Source: Mesorhizobium sp. WSM4313 (lineage in GTDB: Bacteria > Pseudomonadota > Alphaproteobacteria > Rhizobiales > Rhizobiaceae). From it: a stretch of DNA of 64,000 bases. The notes beneath the pieces are model-generated. The model had not been told where the DNA came from and did no database searches. It saw nothing but the letters and a program-made list of their open reading frames with translations. The stretch lies in assembly GCF_002294725.1 (NCBI RefSeq), contig NZ_NSFT01000007.1, positions 124,001 through 188,000 of the forward strand, read 5' to 3'. A program made the position numbers and the translations under genes. This document shows positions 33,876 through 42,802 of this stretch, one piece after another. Positions within the stretch are counted from its first letter, which is position 1, and the number at the start of each line of letters is the position of its first letter.

Positions 33876-34969
33876 GTCACTCTCCCATTGTTGTTGACCC
33901 TGTGGACGGCTGTCAGGCCGTCCGAATTGAAGAAACAGGCGTTCGCCGGGTCGAAGGCGACGCCGATGCTTTCACCCACCACACCCCTGAAATCGCGTCC
34001 GGCACGCACCTGGACGTTGCCGGCTTCGAGGCGGACATTGACCAGCGTCTCGTTGCCCATCGGTTCGACGACGTAGATTTCGCCGGGCAGGGCATCGGGC
34101 GTGGCGACGCCGGCAGCGCTGCAGTCCTCCGGCCGGAGGCCGATTTCGGCGACGGAGGCGGCGCGGCAGGCAGCAAGCCGCGCGGCGTCCAGTGGGACGA
34201 CCTTGCCGGCCACGATGACGCCTTGCTCGCAAAGCGCTGCCGGCAGAATGTTCATCGGCGGGTTGCCGACGAAGGTGGCGACGAAGCGGTTTGCCGGGCG
34301 GTCGTATATCTCGATGGGCGGCGCCATCTGCTGCAGCTCGCCGCCATGCATGACGGCGACGAAGTCGGCCATCGTCAGGGCTTCGACCTGGTCGTGGGTG
34401 ACATAGATGGTGGTGGCGCTGAGGCGCTGGCAGAGCCGCTTGATCTCGCCGCGCATGGTGAGCCGCAGTCTTGCGTCGAGATTGGACAGCGGCTCGTCCA
34501 TCAGGAAGGCCGCCGGGTCGCGCACGATGGCGCGGGCCAGCGCGACGCGCTGGCGTTGTCCGCCCGAGAGCTGGCGCGGACGGCGGTCGAGCAGATGGCC
34601 GATCTCGAGCACGGCGGCGACCTCGCCGATCTTGGCCTTTCGCCCGGCTTCGGGCGTGCCGCGTATCCACAGCGGATAGCCGATATTTTCGGCGACCGTC
34701 ATCTGCGGATAAAGCGCGTAGCTCTGGAAGACCATGGCGATGTCGCGGTCGCGCGGCTGCAGCCGGGTGACGTCGCGTTCGCCGATAAAGACCTTGCCGG
34801 CGGTCGGCATGTCGAGCCCAGCCAGGATGCGCAGCGCCGTCGTCTTGCCGCAGCCCGACGGGCCGAGCAGGGCGAGGAATTTGTGGTCCGGCACCGCAAG
34901 GTCAAGCGATCGCAGCACGTTGAGCGCGCCGAAGCTCTTGACCACCTTCTGGTACAGAACCGAGCTCAT
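33872..34969 (-). CDS. Sugar ABC transporter, ATPase (CUT1, UgpC/MsmK-like)
   Basis: A 365-residue ATPase with a C-terminal TOBE/regulatory domain. Walker [10 protein letters not shown] is at 36-44, the signature is LSGGQRQR, Walker B is [12 protein letters not shown] and the switch is [23 protein letters not shown] near residue 285 is the TOBE landmark. GGGGAGGG precedes the ATG at 34969. It serves the downstream permeases; a 27-base gap separates it from the upstream IolE-like gene. Confidence 0.92.
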   Translation of the reverse strand: MSSVLYQKVVKSFGALNVLRSLDLAVPDHKFLALLGPSGCGKTTALRILAGLDMPTAGKVFIGERDVTRLQPRDRDIAMVFQSYALYPQMTVAENIGYPLWIRGTPEAGRKAKIGEVAAVLEIGHLLDRRPRQLSGGQRQRVALARAIVRDPAAFLMDEPLSNLDARLRLTMRGEIKRLCQRLSATTIYVTHDQVEALTMADFVAVMHGGELQQMAPPIEIYDRPANRFVATFVGNPPMNILPAALCEQGVIVAGKVVPLDAARLAACRAASVAEIGLRPEDCSAAGVATPDALPGEIYVVEPMGNETLVNVRLEAGNVQVRAGRDFRGVVGESIGVAFDPANACFFNSDGLTAVHRVNNNGRVT

Positions 34970-34996
34970 TTCCCTCCCCGGCGCCCCATGTTTTCT

Positions 34997-35908
34997 TCAG
35001 GCCTTGCGCTCGTGGACGTAGAAGCCCGCGCCCTCGGCCAGCTTCTTCAGATTCCGATACCCCATCGTCGCGTAGGTCAAGGGATACGCCTTGGCCGGGT
35101 CCTGCTCGGCCTCGACCACCAGCCAGCCGGAATAGCCCTGGTCGGCGAGTATCTTTAAGAGCGTCGGATAGTCGATCGCGCCGTCGCCCGGCACGGTGAA
35201 GATGCCTTCCATCACCGCGCCCATGAAGCTCATGTCGGCCTCGCGCGCTTTCTTTAAGATGGCCGGGCGCACATCCTTGCAATGGACATGCACGACGCGC
35301 TCGACATGCCGGCGCAGCAATTGCTCCGGGTCGCCGCCCGAAAAGGCGCAGTGTCCGGTATCGTAGAGCAGGCCGACCGCCTCGCCGGTGCTGTGCATCA
35401 GCCTGTCGATCTCCGCGTCGGTCTCGACGATCGTGCCCATGTGATGGTGGAAGGCCATGCCGACGCCGAAATCGGAAAACCGCTCGGCGAGCCGGGTGAT
35501 CTTGGCGCCATAGGCCTTCCATTCCCCGTCCATCAGCTTCGGCCGCTGCGAGATCGGGTCGTGGATCGCGCCATGCCGGCCGCGCGAGGTGTCGGCATAG
35601 ACGACGCGCCTGGCGCCGAGGTCGCGAAGCAGCGTCAGATGCGGCCGGATCGCCTCGAACTCCTCGTCCACCTCCTTCTCGCAGATGCGCCCGTCATACC
35701 AGCCGGAGACCAGCGCCAGCCCGTAATGGTCGAGGATGGGCCTCAGCGCACGGCTCTCGCGCGGGAACTTGCCGCCAAGCTCGGTGCCGGCATAGCCGGC
35801 CTCCGCGGTTTCGCTGAGGCAGGTCTCGAGCGGCGTGTCGCCGCCCAGTTCCGGCACGTCGTCATTGGTCCAGGTGATCGGGTTGATGCCAAGTCGAACT
35901 GTCGTCAT
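34997..35908 (-). CDS. IolE/MocC-like inosose dehydratase paralogue
   Basis: A 303-residue TIM-barrel protein clearly related to IolE at 21715-22629: it starts RLGINPITWTNDDVPELGGDTP, has GVGMAFHHHMGTIVETDAEID, LYDTGHCAFSGGDPEQLL and VPGDGAIDYPTLLKILADQGYSGWLVVEAEQDP. The same family includes MocC of rhizopine catabolism. It is the first gene of an operon with a full CUT1 transporter, an IolG/MocA-like dehydrogenase and an isomerase, and divergent from a MocR-type regulator. It likely acts on an inosose or aminoinosose; whether the substrate is myo-, chiro-, scyllo- or amino-inositol-derived is not readable. Confidence 0.85.
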   Translation of the reverse strand: MTTVRLGINPITWTNDDVPELGGDTPLETCLSETAEAGYAGTELGGKFPRESRALRPILDHYGLALVSGWYDGRICEKEVDEEFEAIRPHLTLLRDLGARRVVYADTSRGRHGAIHDPISQRPKLMDGEWKAYGAKITRLAERFSDFGVGMAFHHHMGTIVETDAEIDRLMHSTGEAVGLLYDTGHCAFSGGDPEQLLRRHVERVVHVHCKDVRPAILKKAREADMSFMGAVMEGIFTVPGDGAIDYPTLLKILADQGYSGWLVVEAEQDPAKAYPLTYATMGYRNLKKLAEGAGFYVHERKA

Positions 35909-35921
35909 TGCTCGCTTTCCG

Positions 35922-35946
35922 CCCCGCAGCCATGATGGCTGCGGGG
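35922..35946. promoter_or_regulatory. Perfect 12-bp inverted repeat 14 bp before the IolE-like start
   Basis: CCCCGCAGCCAT (35922-35933) and ATGGCTGCGGGG (35935-35946) are perfect inverted repeats about a single base. The element lies just upstream of the first gene of the inositol-type operon and would form a strong hairpin in its 5' leader. It could be an operator or an mRNA structure; no T run follows in the minus-strand direction. Confidence 0.5.
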
Positions 35947-36208
35947 TGTCCTGTCTCGGGAGGAGATGCTGCGGTTGCCGGCGGCGGGGCGAAACCCTGC
36001 CGTTCGTTCGGCACGACGCCCTCCCAGCGCCGCGCCTCAGATGTTTTGTCGGCGTCTTACCCCAACGTCATTGAGCGAAGTCTACGCCGCTCTGTCTCCA
36101 TCGCGAGGGCCAGTTTTCTGGTAAATGAAGGAACCAGTTTGTGCGGAGAGGCGGGTGTGGCAGGATGGGTAGATGGGCAACCTCGAAATCATTGATCGTC
36201 GGCGCGAG

Positions 36209-36368
36209 GCCCCCCTCTCTGGCCTGCCGGCCATCTCCCCCTCAGGGGGGGAGATCGGATGTCGCGCCGGCTTTCGCCAATCGCCGACGCCGCAAAGAAA
36301 AGCGAGACGCCTGAACTGCCAATCTCCCCCCTTGAGGGGGAGATGTCCGGCAGGACAGAGAGGGGGGC
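36209..36368. repeat. Inverted pair of dispersed intergenic repeats
   Basis: The left copy (about 36209-36255) carries the dyad ATCTCCCCCTCAGG..GGGGAGAT, and the right copy (about 36322-36368) is its reverse (atctccccccttgaggggga with gtccggcaggacagag). The same unit occurs at 62910-63064. It fills most of the 35909-36427 gap; apart from the 12-bp inverted repeat near 35934, the rest of that gap shows no gene or clear promoter. Confidence 0.75.
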
Positions 36369-36427
36369 GAAGGAACTCGACCTTGCAGCACAAGCGTGTC
36401 GCGGCACGCCATTGCGGGGTGTAAACC

Positions 36428-37900
36428 ATGCGCTCCCACCCCAAACCCCAGGCGTTCCCGCTCGACATGCTGGCCGTGAACCGCTCGAGCCCCGAGCATC
36501 TGTCGCGTCAGCTCTATCACGGCCTCGTCGCCGTCATCCGCAACCGCACGCTGGCGCCAGGCTCGGAGCTTCCCTCCACCCGCGCCCTGGCCGCCGAGCT
36601 CGGCCTTGGCCGCAACACCATCGTCGCCGCATATGACCAGCTCGTCACCGAAGGCTATCTCGCCAATCGCCAGGGCGCTCGTCCGGTCATCGTCGACCTG
36701 CCCGAAGGCCCGCGCGAGACACCGGCCGAGGAGCCGCCTATGCCGCTGCGCCAGCCCTCGCTGCGCGGCCAGCAGCTGCTCAGCCAGCCCTATCATCACG
36801 GCCGGCCGGGGCATGTCGCCTTCCACCCCGGCATGCCGGATGCGCAGAGCTTTCCCTTCGGCGTCTGGGGCCGCCTGGTTGCGCGCCGCGCCAGCCATGG
36901 CGGCGAGACGCTGTTCGGCACCTATGACGTCACCGGCCACCCGGCGCTGAAGGAGGCGATCGCCGGTTATCTTTATTCCGCGCGCGGCGTGCGCTGCCGC
37001 CCCGAGCAGATCGTGATTACCACCGGCGCGCAGGCCGCCTTCGATCTTTTGGCCCGCCTGCTGCTTGATCCCGGCGACACGGTGTGGATGGAGGAGCCAG
37101 GCTATTACGGCGCCAAGGCCGCCTTCACCGTGGCCGGCGCAAGAATCCTGCCGATTGCGGTCGACCAGGAGCGCGGCTGGCGCCTCGATGCTCCAACCTT
37201 CTCGCCCCGTCTCATCTATGTGACGCCGGCCTGCCAGCATCCGCTCGGCATCACCATGCGCATGGAGGAGCGGCTGCGCCTGCTCGACATCGCCGAGACC
37301 ACGAACGCCTGGGTGATCGAGGACGATTTCGACGGCGAATACCGCTTTCAGGGCCGCCCCGTGCCGGCGATCCAGAGCATGGACCGTTCCGGCCGCGTCA
37401 TCTATGTCGGCACCTTCGCCAAGCTGCTGTTCCCGGCGCTGCGCCTCGGCTTCATGGTGCTGCCGCAAGAGCTCGCCGGTCGCATCGTCAACGCACTGTC
37501 CACCACCGGCCAGTTTGCGCCGCTGCTGCTGCAGGCCGCCTTGGCCGACTTCATCACCGAAGGCCATATGAGCCGGCATCTGAAGCGCATGCGCCGCATC
37601 TACGCCCAGCGCCGCCAGCTTTTTCGCGAGATCGTGACCGAGCGCCTGCGCGATGAGATCACGCTGTCCCCCGCCGAAGCCGGCATCCAGGTGGTGGGCT
37701 ATCTCAAGGATGGCATCGACGACATCAAGGTCAGCCAGGCCGCAGCAAAAAGGGTGATCAACGTCTCGCCGCTGTCGAAATATTTCCAGAACACGGCCCC
37801 GACGCAAGGCCTGGTGCTGGGCTATGCGGCGTGTGATGCCGCGCAGACGCGGGACGGGGTGGAGCGGCTGGCGCAGGCGATCCGCGAGATGCTGGGGTGA
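36428..37900 (+). CDS. MocR/PdxR-type regulator (GntR HTH fused to aminotransferase)
   Basis: A 490-residue chimeric regulator. A GntR-type winged helix covers residues about 15-85 (LYHGLVAVIRNRTLAPGSELPSTRALAAELGLGRNTIVAAYDQL). A fold-type I aminotransferase domain follows, with YVTPACQHPLG, EDDFDGEYR and the PLP lysine in GTFAKLLFPALRLGF (K332). Members bind PLP and an amine ligand and control nearby genes; known targets include pyridoxine, GABA, taurine, ectoine and rhizopine genes. It is divergent from the inositol-type operon (start 35908), which makes control of that operon possible. Confidence 0.9.
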   Translation: MRSHPKPQAFPLDMLAVNRSSPEHLSRQLYHGLVAVIRNRTLAPGSELPSTRALAAELGLGRNTIVAAYDQLVTEGYLANRQGARPVIVDLPEGPRETPAEEPPMPLRQPSLRGQQLLSQPYHHGRPGHVAFHPGMPDAQSFPFGVWGRLVARRASHGGETLFGTYDVTGHPALKEAIAGYLYSARGVRCRPEQIVITTGAQAAFDLLARLLLDPGDTVWMEEPGYYGAKAAFTVAGARILPIAVDQERGWRLDAPTFSPRLIYVTPACQHPLGITMRMEERLRLLDIAETTNAWVIEDDFDGEYRFQGRPVPAIQSMDRSGRVIYVGTFAKLLFPALRLGFMVLPQELAGRIVNALSTTGQFAPLLLQAALADFITEGHMSRHLKRMRRIYAQRRQLFREIVTERLRDEITLSPAEAGIQVVGYLKDGIDDIKVSQAAAKRVINVSPLSKYFQNTAPTQGLVLGYAACDAAQTRDGVERLAQAIREMLG

Positions 37901-38035
37901 GGGTTTCGCGGCGCCGGTAAATGGCGCGCCCGACGTCCTGCTTGGCTAGGTCGCACGAGGCGGCAAGCCTGCCGAGGAACAAATGGCCTCTTCGCGGCCG
38001 CTCAACCAAAAAGGTGCATGGAGTACCGCCGCCGC

Positions 38036-38050
38036 ATTGATTGAATCAAT
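38036..38050. promoter_or_regulatory. Operator candidate upstream of the ArsR-type regulator
   Basis: ATTGATT-G-AATCAAT is a perfect 7-bp inverted repeat with a single-base centre, 53 bases before the regulator start. Its half-site TGATT/AATCA recurs in the palindrome before the arabinofuranosidase gene. Confidence 0.5.
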
Positions 38051-38103
38051 TATCCCGATATACAAGCTGATTTCGGGTTCAAATCGCATAGGCTGGAAAT
38101 CCA

Positions 38104-39030
38104 TTGAGTCGCAATTTTCTGGTGATCGAGCCTGAGGAGGGCATGGCCGTCCTCAAGGGCCTTGCCTCTTCGGCGCGCATTTCCATGCTGAGGCTGCTGC
38201 ATGAGAAGGGCCCGATGAATGTCAACGAAATAGCCTCCGTGCTGTCGCTGCCGCAGTCGACGGTCTCGACCAATATCCAGGTGCTTGAGGATGCGGGCCT
38301 GATCCGCACCGAAAACCAGAAGGCGAAGAAAGGCAGCCAGAAGATCTGCTATCCGACCGCCGAGGAAGTGCTCGTGGTCTTCAAGAGCGAGTATCGTGCG
38401 CTCAAGAACGACGCGATCGAAGTATCGATGCCGATTGGGCTTTACACCGGCTTCGAGGTCACCGCGCCCTGCGGTCTCTGTTCGCCGGACGGGATCATCG
38501 GTCTGCTCGATGTTCCCAACACTTTCCTGGATCCGGACCGTATGAAGGCCGGTTTGTTGTGGTTCACGCGCGGCTTCGTCGAATATCAGTTCCCCAACAA
38601 TGCCAAGCTCGCCAATACCGAGATTACCGAGCTCGAGCTGGTGGTGGAACTGTCCTCGGAAGTGCCGGGCACCAGCGCCGACTGGCCCTCCGACATCACG
38701 CTGACGATCAATGGCGTCGACGTCGGCACCTGGACGTCGCCCGGCGATTTCGGCGACAAGCGCGGCGTTTTCACGCCCTCCTGGTGGAAGCTCAAGGGCT
38801 CGCAATATGGCAAGCTGAAGAACTGGCGGGTTTCCGCTGACGGAACCTATGTCGACGGTGTTAGGATTTCCGAGACCAGCCTCGCCGCCCTCGACCTCAA
38901 GGGCCATCATTCGATCCGGGTTCGTATCGGCGTCAAGGATGACGCCGAGCGCCCCGGCGGAATCAATATTTTCGGCAAGGGATTTGGAAATTACGATCAG
39001 GACATTCTGCTGAGGATCAAAACCGGTTGA
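38104..39030 (+). CDS. ArsR-type HTH regulator with C-terminal sensor domain
   Basis: A 308-residue protein. Residues about 12-90 form an ArsR-like winged helix (GLASSARISMLRLLHEKGPMNVNEIASVLSLPQSTVSTNIQVLEDAGLI). The remainder, about 100-305, is rich in beta strands (TEITELELVVELSSEVPG, DITLTINGVDVGTWTSPGDFG, HHSIRVRIGVKDD) and may sense a sugar. The start is a TTG at 38104 with GGA at 7 bases; the ATG at 38143 would trim the family-like N-terminus. It stands directly before abfA on the same strand and is the likely regulator of the arabinoside operon. ArsR proteins with such long C-terminal domains are less common than the 100-residue metal sensors. Confidence 0.8.
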   Translation: MSRNFLVIEPEEGMAVLKGLASSARISMLRLLHEKGPMNVNEIASVLSLPQSTVSTNIQVLEDAGLIRTENQKAKKGSQKICYPTAEEVLVVFKSEYRALKNDAIEVSMPIGLYTGFEVTAPCGLCSPDGIIGLLDVPNTFLDPDRMKAGLLWFTRGFVEYQFPNNAKLANTEITELELVVELSSEVPGTSADWPSDITLTINGVDVGTWTSPGDFGDKRGVFTPSWWKLKGSQYGKLKNWRVSADGTYVDGVRISETSLAALDLKGHHSIRVRIGVKDDAERPGGINIFGKGFGNYDQDILLRIKTG

Positions 39031-39134
39031 TATCGTCAAATCGGGTCTCAAAAATAGTGCGGGAATTTCAAGCATTTGGCAGCATTTGCGGCTGAGGCTG
39101 CCGGTCAATTGTCAGACTTTTGGCGGTTTTTCGC

Positions 39135-39187
39135 TTGACGAACGGATGCAGTTTCCCTTTGATATCTAATAAGGTGATTTAAATCAC
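39135..39187 (+). promoter_or_regulatory. Promoter and palindromic operator before abfA
   Basis: TTGACG (39135-39140) and TTTGAT (39158-39163) are spaced 17 bases. Just after them lies GTGATTTAAATCAC (39174-39187), a perfect 14-bp palindrome where a repressor would block initiation or clearance. Its TGATT/AATCA arms match those of the element before the ArsR-type gene. Confidence 0.55.
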
Positions 39188-39215
39188 TATTTATGATATT
39201 CTCGGAGGGAAATGC

Positions 39216-40727
39216 ATGAAGGCGGCCGTTACGGCGCATCCGCGTTATATCGTCTCGAAGATCGATCCCAGGCTTTATGGATCCTTCATCGAGCATCTTG
39301 GGCGGGCGGTCTACACCGGCATCTATGAGCCCGGTCATGCGACGGCGGATGACAATGGCATGCGTCGCGACGTCATCGATCTCGTCAGGGAGCTCAGAGT
39401 TCCGATCGTCCGCTATCCTGGCGGCAATTTCGTATCCGCTTACAATTGGGAAGATGGCGTCGGTCCCAAGGAAGGGCGCCCGGTGCGCCTTGACCTTGCC
39501 TGGCACACGTCGGAAAGCAATGAAGTCGGCCTGCATGAATTTGCCGACTGGTGCACCTCGGCGAACACCGAGATGATGCTTGCCGTCAATCTCGGCTCGC
39601 GTGGGCTCGATGAAGCCCGCAACCTTCTGGAATACGCCAATCATCCCGGCGGCAGCGAGTGGAGCGACAAGCGCATCGCCAACGGCCGCAAGGAGCCCTT
39701 TGACGTCAAGCTCTGGTGTCTTGGCAACGAGATGGACGGCCCTTGGCAGATCGGCCACAAGACCGCCGACGAGTATGGCCGCCTGGCCCACGAGACCGCC
39801 AAGGCGATGCGTGCCTTCTCCAAGTCGCTCGAGCTCGTGGTCTGCGGCTCGTCAAATGCCAAGATGCCGACATATCCGGAATGGGAAGCGACCGTTCTCG
39901 ATCATACTTACAACGAGGTGGATTACATCTCGCTGCACATGTATTTCGACAATGAAGCCAACGACGCGCCGAACTATCTAGCCATGAGCGAGAAGCTCGA
40001 CGCCTACATCGTCTCGGTCGCCGGCGTCATCGATTATATCAAGGCCAAGAAGCGCTCCAAGAAGCAGGTCTACATCTCGTTCGACGAATGGAACGTCTGG
40101 TACCATTCCAAGGAGCAGGACAAGAAGATCCTTGGCGGCAATGAGGGTTGGCCCTTCGCCCCGCCATTGCTCGAAGACATTTACAATTTCGAGGACGTGC
40201 TGCAGGTCGGCCTGATCCTCAACACCTTCATCCGTCGTTCCGACGTGGTCAAGATCGCGTGCCTGGCGCAACTGGTCAACGTCATCGCGCCGATCATGAC
40301 CGTTCCCAACGGCCCGGCATGGCGTCAGACGATCTTCTATCCTTATCTCTATGCCTCGGTCTACGGCCGCGGCAATGCGCTGGATCTGAAGGTGGAAAGC
40401 CCGACCTACAGCTCCACCGTTGCCGGCGATGTTTCATATGTCGACGTCGCCGGCGTGCATGACACGGAAACCGGACATGTCACCTTCTTTACCATCAACC
40501 GCCATTCGAGCGAGGAAATCGAAACCGCGATCGACATAGCGGGCTTCGGCGCGGCTGAGATCGTCGACCATCAGCTGATGACGCATGCTGATCTGAAAGC
40601 CGTCAATTCGGCTGAGAACCCAAGCAATGTCGGTCCCAGGAAGGGGACCGGCGCGTCGCTGGTGGGCGGCAAATTGAGCCTGCCGCTGCCGCCCTATTCC
40701 TACCAGATGGTCCGCCTGAAGCTCTGA
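39216..40727 (+). CDS. abfA: Alpha-L-arabinofuranosidase, GH51
   Basis: A 503-residue GH51 enzyme that removes terminal alpha-L-arabinofuranose from arabinan, arabinoxylan or arabino-oligosaccharides. It has the (beta/alpha)8 barrel landmarks FRYPGGNF (here VRYPGGNFVSAYNWEDGVG), acid/base Glu in GNEMDGPWQ (E172) and nucleophile Glu in FDEWNVWY (E291), plus the C-terminal beta domain ending LPPYSYQMVRLKL. There is no signal peptide, so it is cytoplasmic and works on imported oligosaccharides, in line with the transporter genes that follow. It heads the operon below a palindromic operator. Confidence 0.95.
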   Translation: MKAAVTAHPRYIVSKIDPRLYGSFIEHLGRAVYTGIYEPGHATADDNGMRRDVIDLVRELRVPIVRYPGGNFVSAYNWEDGVGPKEGRPVRLDLAWHTSESNEVGLHEFADWCTSANTEMMLAVNLGSRGLDEARNLLEYANHPGGSEWSDKRIANGRKEPFDVKLWCLGNEMDGPWQIGHKTADEYGRLAHETAKAMRAFSKSLELVVCGSSNAKMPTYPEWEATVLDHTYNEVDYISLHMYFDNEANDAPNYLAMSEKLDAYIVSVAGVIDYIKAKKRSKKQVYISFDEWNVWYHSKEQDKKILGGNEGWPFAPPLLEDIYNFEDVLQVGLILNTFIRRSDVVKIACLAQLVNVIAPIMTVPNGPAWRQTIFYPYLYASVYGRGNALDLKVESPTYSSTVAGDVSYVDVAGVHDTETGHVTFFTINRHSSEEIETAIDIAGFGAAEIVDHQLMTHADLKAVNSAENPSNVGPRKGTGASLVGGKLSLPLPPYSYQMVRLKL

Positions 40728-40773
40728 CTTCAGGCGCATCGTCGTGCATGGGCTGAGGAGGAGGAGCCTCGAC

Positions 40774-41865
40774 GTGACAGCCGATATCGAGATCAGGAAT
40801 GTGAGCAAACATTTCGGCGCCATGACGGTGCTGGATGATCTGTCTCTCTCCATCAAGGCACGCGAATTCATCGTGTTTCTCGGGCCCTCCGGCTGCGGGA
40901 AATCGACGCTTCTGCGCATGATCGCGGGCCTCGAAACTGTCGATACCGGCGAGATAGCCATCAACAACGAACGTATCGATCATCTGCCGCCGGGCAAGCG
41001 CGGCATTGCCATGGTGTTCCAGTCCTATGCGCTTTATCCGCATATGAGCGTGCGCGACAACATGGCATTCGGGCTTGAGAATATCGGCATGCCGCGCGAC
41101 GTCATCGATGCGCGCATAAAGGAGAGCGCCCGCATCCTCGAAATGGAGCACCTGCTCGAGCGCAAGCCGGGCCAGCTCTCCGGCGGCCAGCGGCAGCGCG
41201 TCGCCATCGGCCGTGCGATCGTCAAGGAGCCGAAGGCCTTCCTGTTCGACGAGCCGCTCTCCAATCTCGATGCGGCATTGCGGACCCGTACCCGCATCGA
41301 ACTTGCCCAACTGCATCAGCGCCTGCAATCGACGATGATCTTCGTCACCCACGACCAGGTCGAGGCGATGACGCTCGCCGACCGTATTGTCGTCATGAAC
41401 AATCGCAAGATCGAGCAGATCGGCTCTCCCATGGAAATCTACGACCGCCCCGCGACCAAATTCGTCGCAGGCTTCGTCGGCGCGCCGGCGATGAATTTTG
41501 TCGAGGCGACGCTCGACAGATCGAGCCGGAATGCCACGGCCAGGTTTGCGGACGGCGTGTCGGTTCAGACCGAGATCGCCTCCGGCCAGACGAGCGATGG
41601 CAAATACACTTTCGGCATCCGTTCGGAAGACGTGGGCATCGTTCCCGTCGGGCAGGGCAATGCAGATGGCGTAGTCGATGTGCTTGAGCGGCTCGGCGAA
41701 CGCACCTTGGTCTACGCCCGGCTTGGCGACGGCCAGCAGATCGTCGGCTCGGATGCCGGCAACAGCCGCGTTGCGGTCGGCGACAAAGTCGGGCTCGCCT
41801 TCGACGGCCGGAAATCGCATCTGTTCGGCGAGACCGGTCGCGCCTGGCACGCGGGGGAGGTCTGA
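40774..41865 (+). CDS. Arabino-oligosaccharide-type ABC transporter, ATPase (CUT1, MsmK/UgpC-like)
   Basis: A 363-residue ATPase with a TOBE domain. Walker [10 protein letters not shown] is in the first 50 residues, signature LSGGQRQR, Walker [13 protein letters not shown], switch [13 protein letters not shown], and GIRSEDVG in the C-terminal domain. The GTG at 40774 is chosen because of the strong GGAGGAGGAG just upstream; the open frame before it lacks similarity. It follows abfA by 46 bases and is probably co-transcribed. Substrate by context: arabinose-containing oligosaccharide. Confidence 0.9.
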   Translation: MTADIEIRNVSKHFGAMTVLDDLSLSIKAREFIVFLGPSGCGKSTLLRMIAGLETVDTGEIAINNERIDHLPPGKRGIAMVFQSYALYPHMSVRDNMAFGLENIGMPRDVIDARIKESARILEMEHLLERKPGQLSGGQRQRVAIGRAIVKEPKAFLFDEPLSNLDAALRTRTRIELAQLHQRLQSTMIFVTHDQVEAMTLADRIVVMNNRKIEQIGSPMEIYDRPATKFVAGFVGAPAMNFVEATLDRSSRNATARFADGVSVQTEIASGQTSDGKYTFGIRSEDVGIVPVGQGNADGVVDVLERLGERTLVYARLGDGQQIVGSDAGNSRVAVGDKVGLAFDGRKSHLFGETGRAWHAGEV

Positions 41866-41866
41866 C

Positions 41867-42802
41867 ATGGATGACCGAAGGGCGACGCCGCGCACCGCGC
41901 TTCCGGCCGCCGGCGCCAGAACCGCAAGCGTCGATATTTACGCGCCGCAATGGCGAAACTTCATTTTCGTCGCGCCATTCCTGTTCTTCTTCACGACGCT
42001 TCTGCTGGTCCCGCTGTTCTGGGGAATGTGGCTGAGCTTCCACAAGGCTGACACGTTCTCGTCCGGAAACTTCGTCGGTTTCGGCAACTATATCAGGCTG
42101 TTTCACGACAAGGTGTTCCTGCAATCGGTCTGGAATACCTTCTACTTCGTGCTTCTGACGGTGCCGACCCTGGCACTGATCGGCCTTTTTCTCGCGCTTT
42201 GCCTCAACCGCCGCACGCGCACTGCCGCGGTGCTGCGGACCCTGTTCTTTTCTTCCTCGGTGCTGTCGGTCACGATCGTCACGCTGATCTGGCGCATCGT
42301 GTTCATTCCGAATGTCGGCCTTCTGTCGACGATCTACGGATGGTTCGGCGCAACCGCCCCGGCTTTCATTTCTGATCCCAGCCTGGCTATGATCGGCATC
42401 GCCATTGCCACCGTCTGGTGGTGCATCGGCCTGCCGATGATGCTCTTTCTCTCCGCCCTCCAGCAGATTCCGCAGGATATCTACGAAGCGGCAGCCCTGG
42501 ACAATGCCAATCGCTGGCAGACGTTACGCTCGATCACGCTGCCGTCGATCAAACGCACCTTCGTCCTGGTGGTCATCGTCCAGATCGTGCTGCAGTTCCA
42601 GCTGTTCGGCCAGGCCTGGCTGATGACACGCGGCGGTCCGAACAACCTGACCAAGCCGATCGTGCTCTACATCTATGACACCGCGTTCCGTCGCTGGGAT
42701 CTCGGCATGGGTGCCGCGGCTTCGGAGGTCCTGTTCGTCCTGATCCTGATGGCGGCCATGGCCCAGTACCTGGTCACGCGCAACAAGGCGGGTCAGGCAT
42801 GA
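41867..42802 (+). CDS. CUT1 sugar ABC transporter, permease 1 (MalF-like)
   Basis: A 311-residue permease. A hydrophilic N-terminus of about 30 residues precedes the first helix (FIFVAPFLFFFTTLLLVPLFWGMWLSF); the EAA loop is PQDIYEAAALDNANRWQTLRSITLPSIKRTF near residue 210. The ATG at 41867 follows the ATPase stop directly, with GGGGGAGG upstream. Its stop overlaps the next permease start by 4 bases. Confidence 0.9.
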   Translation: MDDRRATPRTALPAAGARTASVDIYAPQWRNFIFVAPFLFFFTTLLLVPLFWGMWLSFHKADTFSSGNFVGFGNYIRLFHDKVFLQSVWNTFYFVLLTVPTLALIGLFLALCLNRRTRTAAVLRTLFFSSSVLSVTIVTLIWRIVFIPNVGLLSTIYGWFGATAPAFISDPSLAMIGIAIATVWWCIGLPMMLFLSALQQIPQDIYEAAALDNANRWQTLRSITLPSIKRTFVLVVIVQIVLQFQLFGQAWLMTRGGPNNLTKPIVLYIYDTAFRRWDLGMGAAASEVLFVLILMAAMAQYLVTRNKAGQA

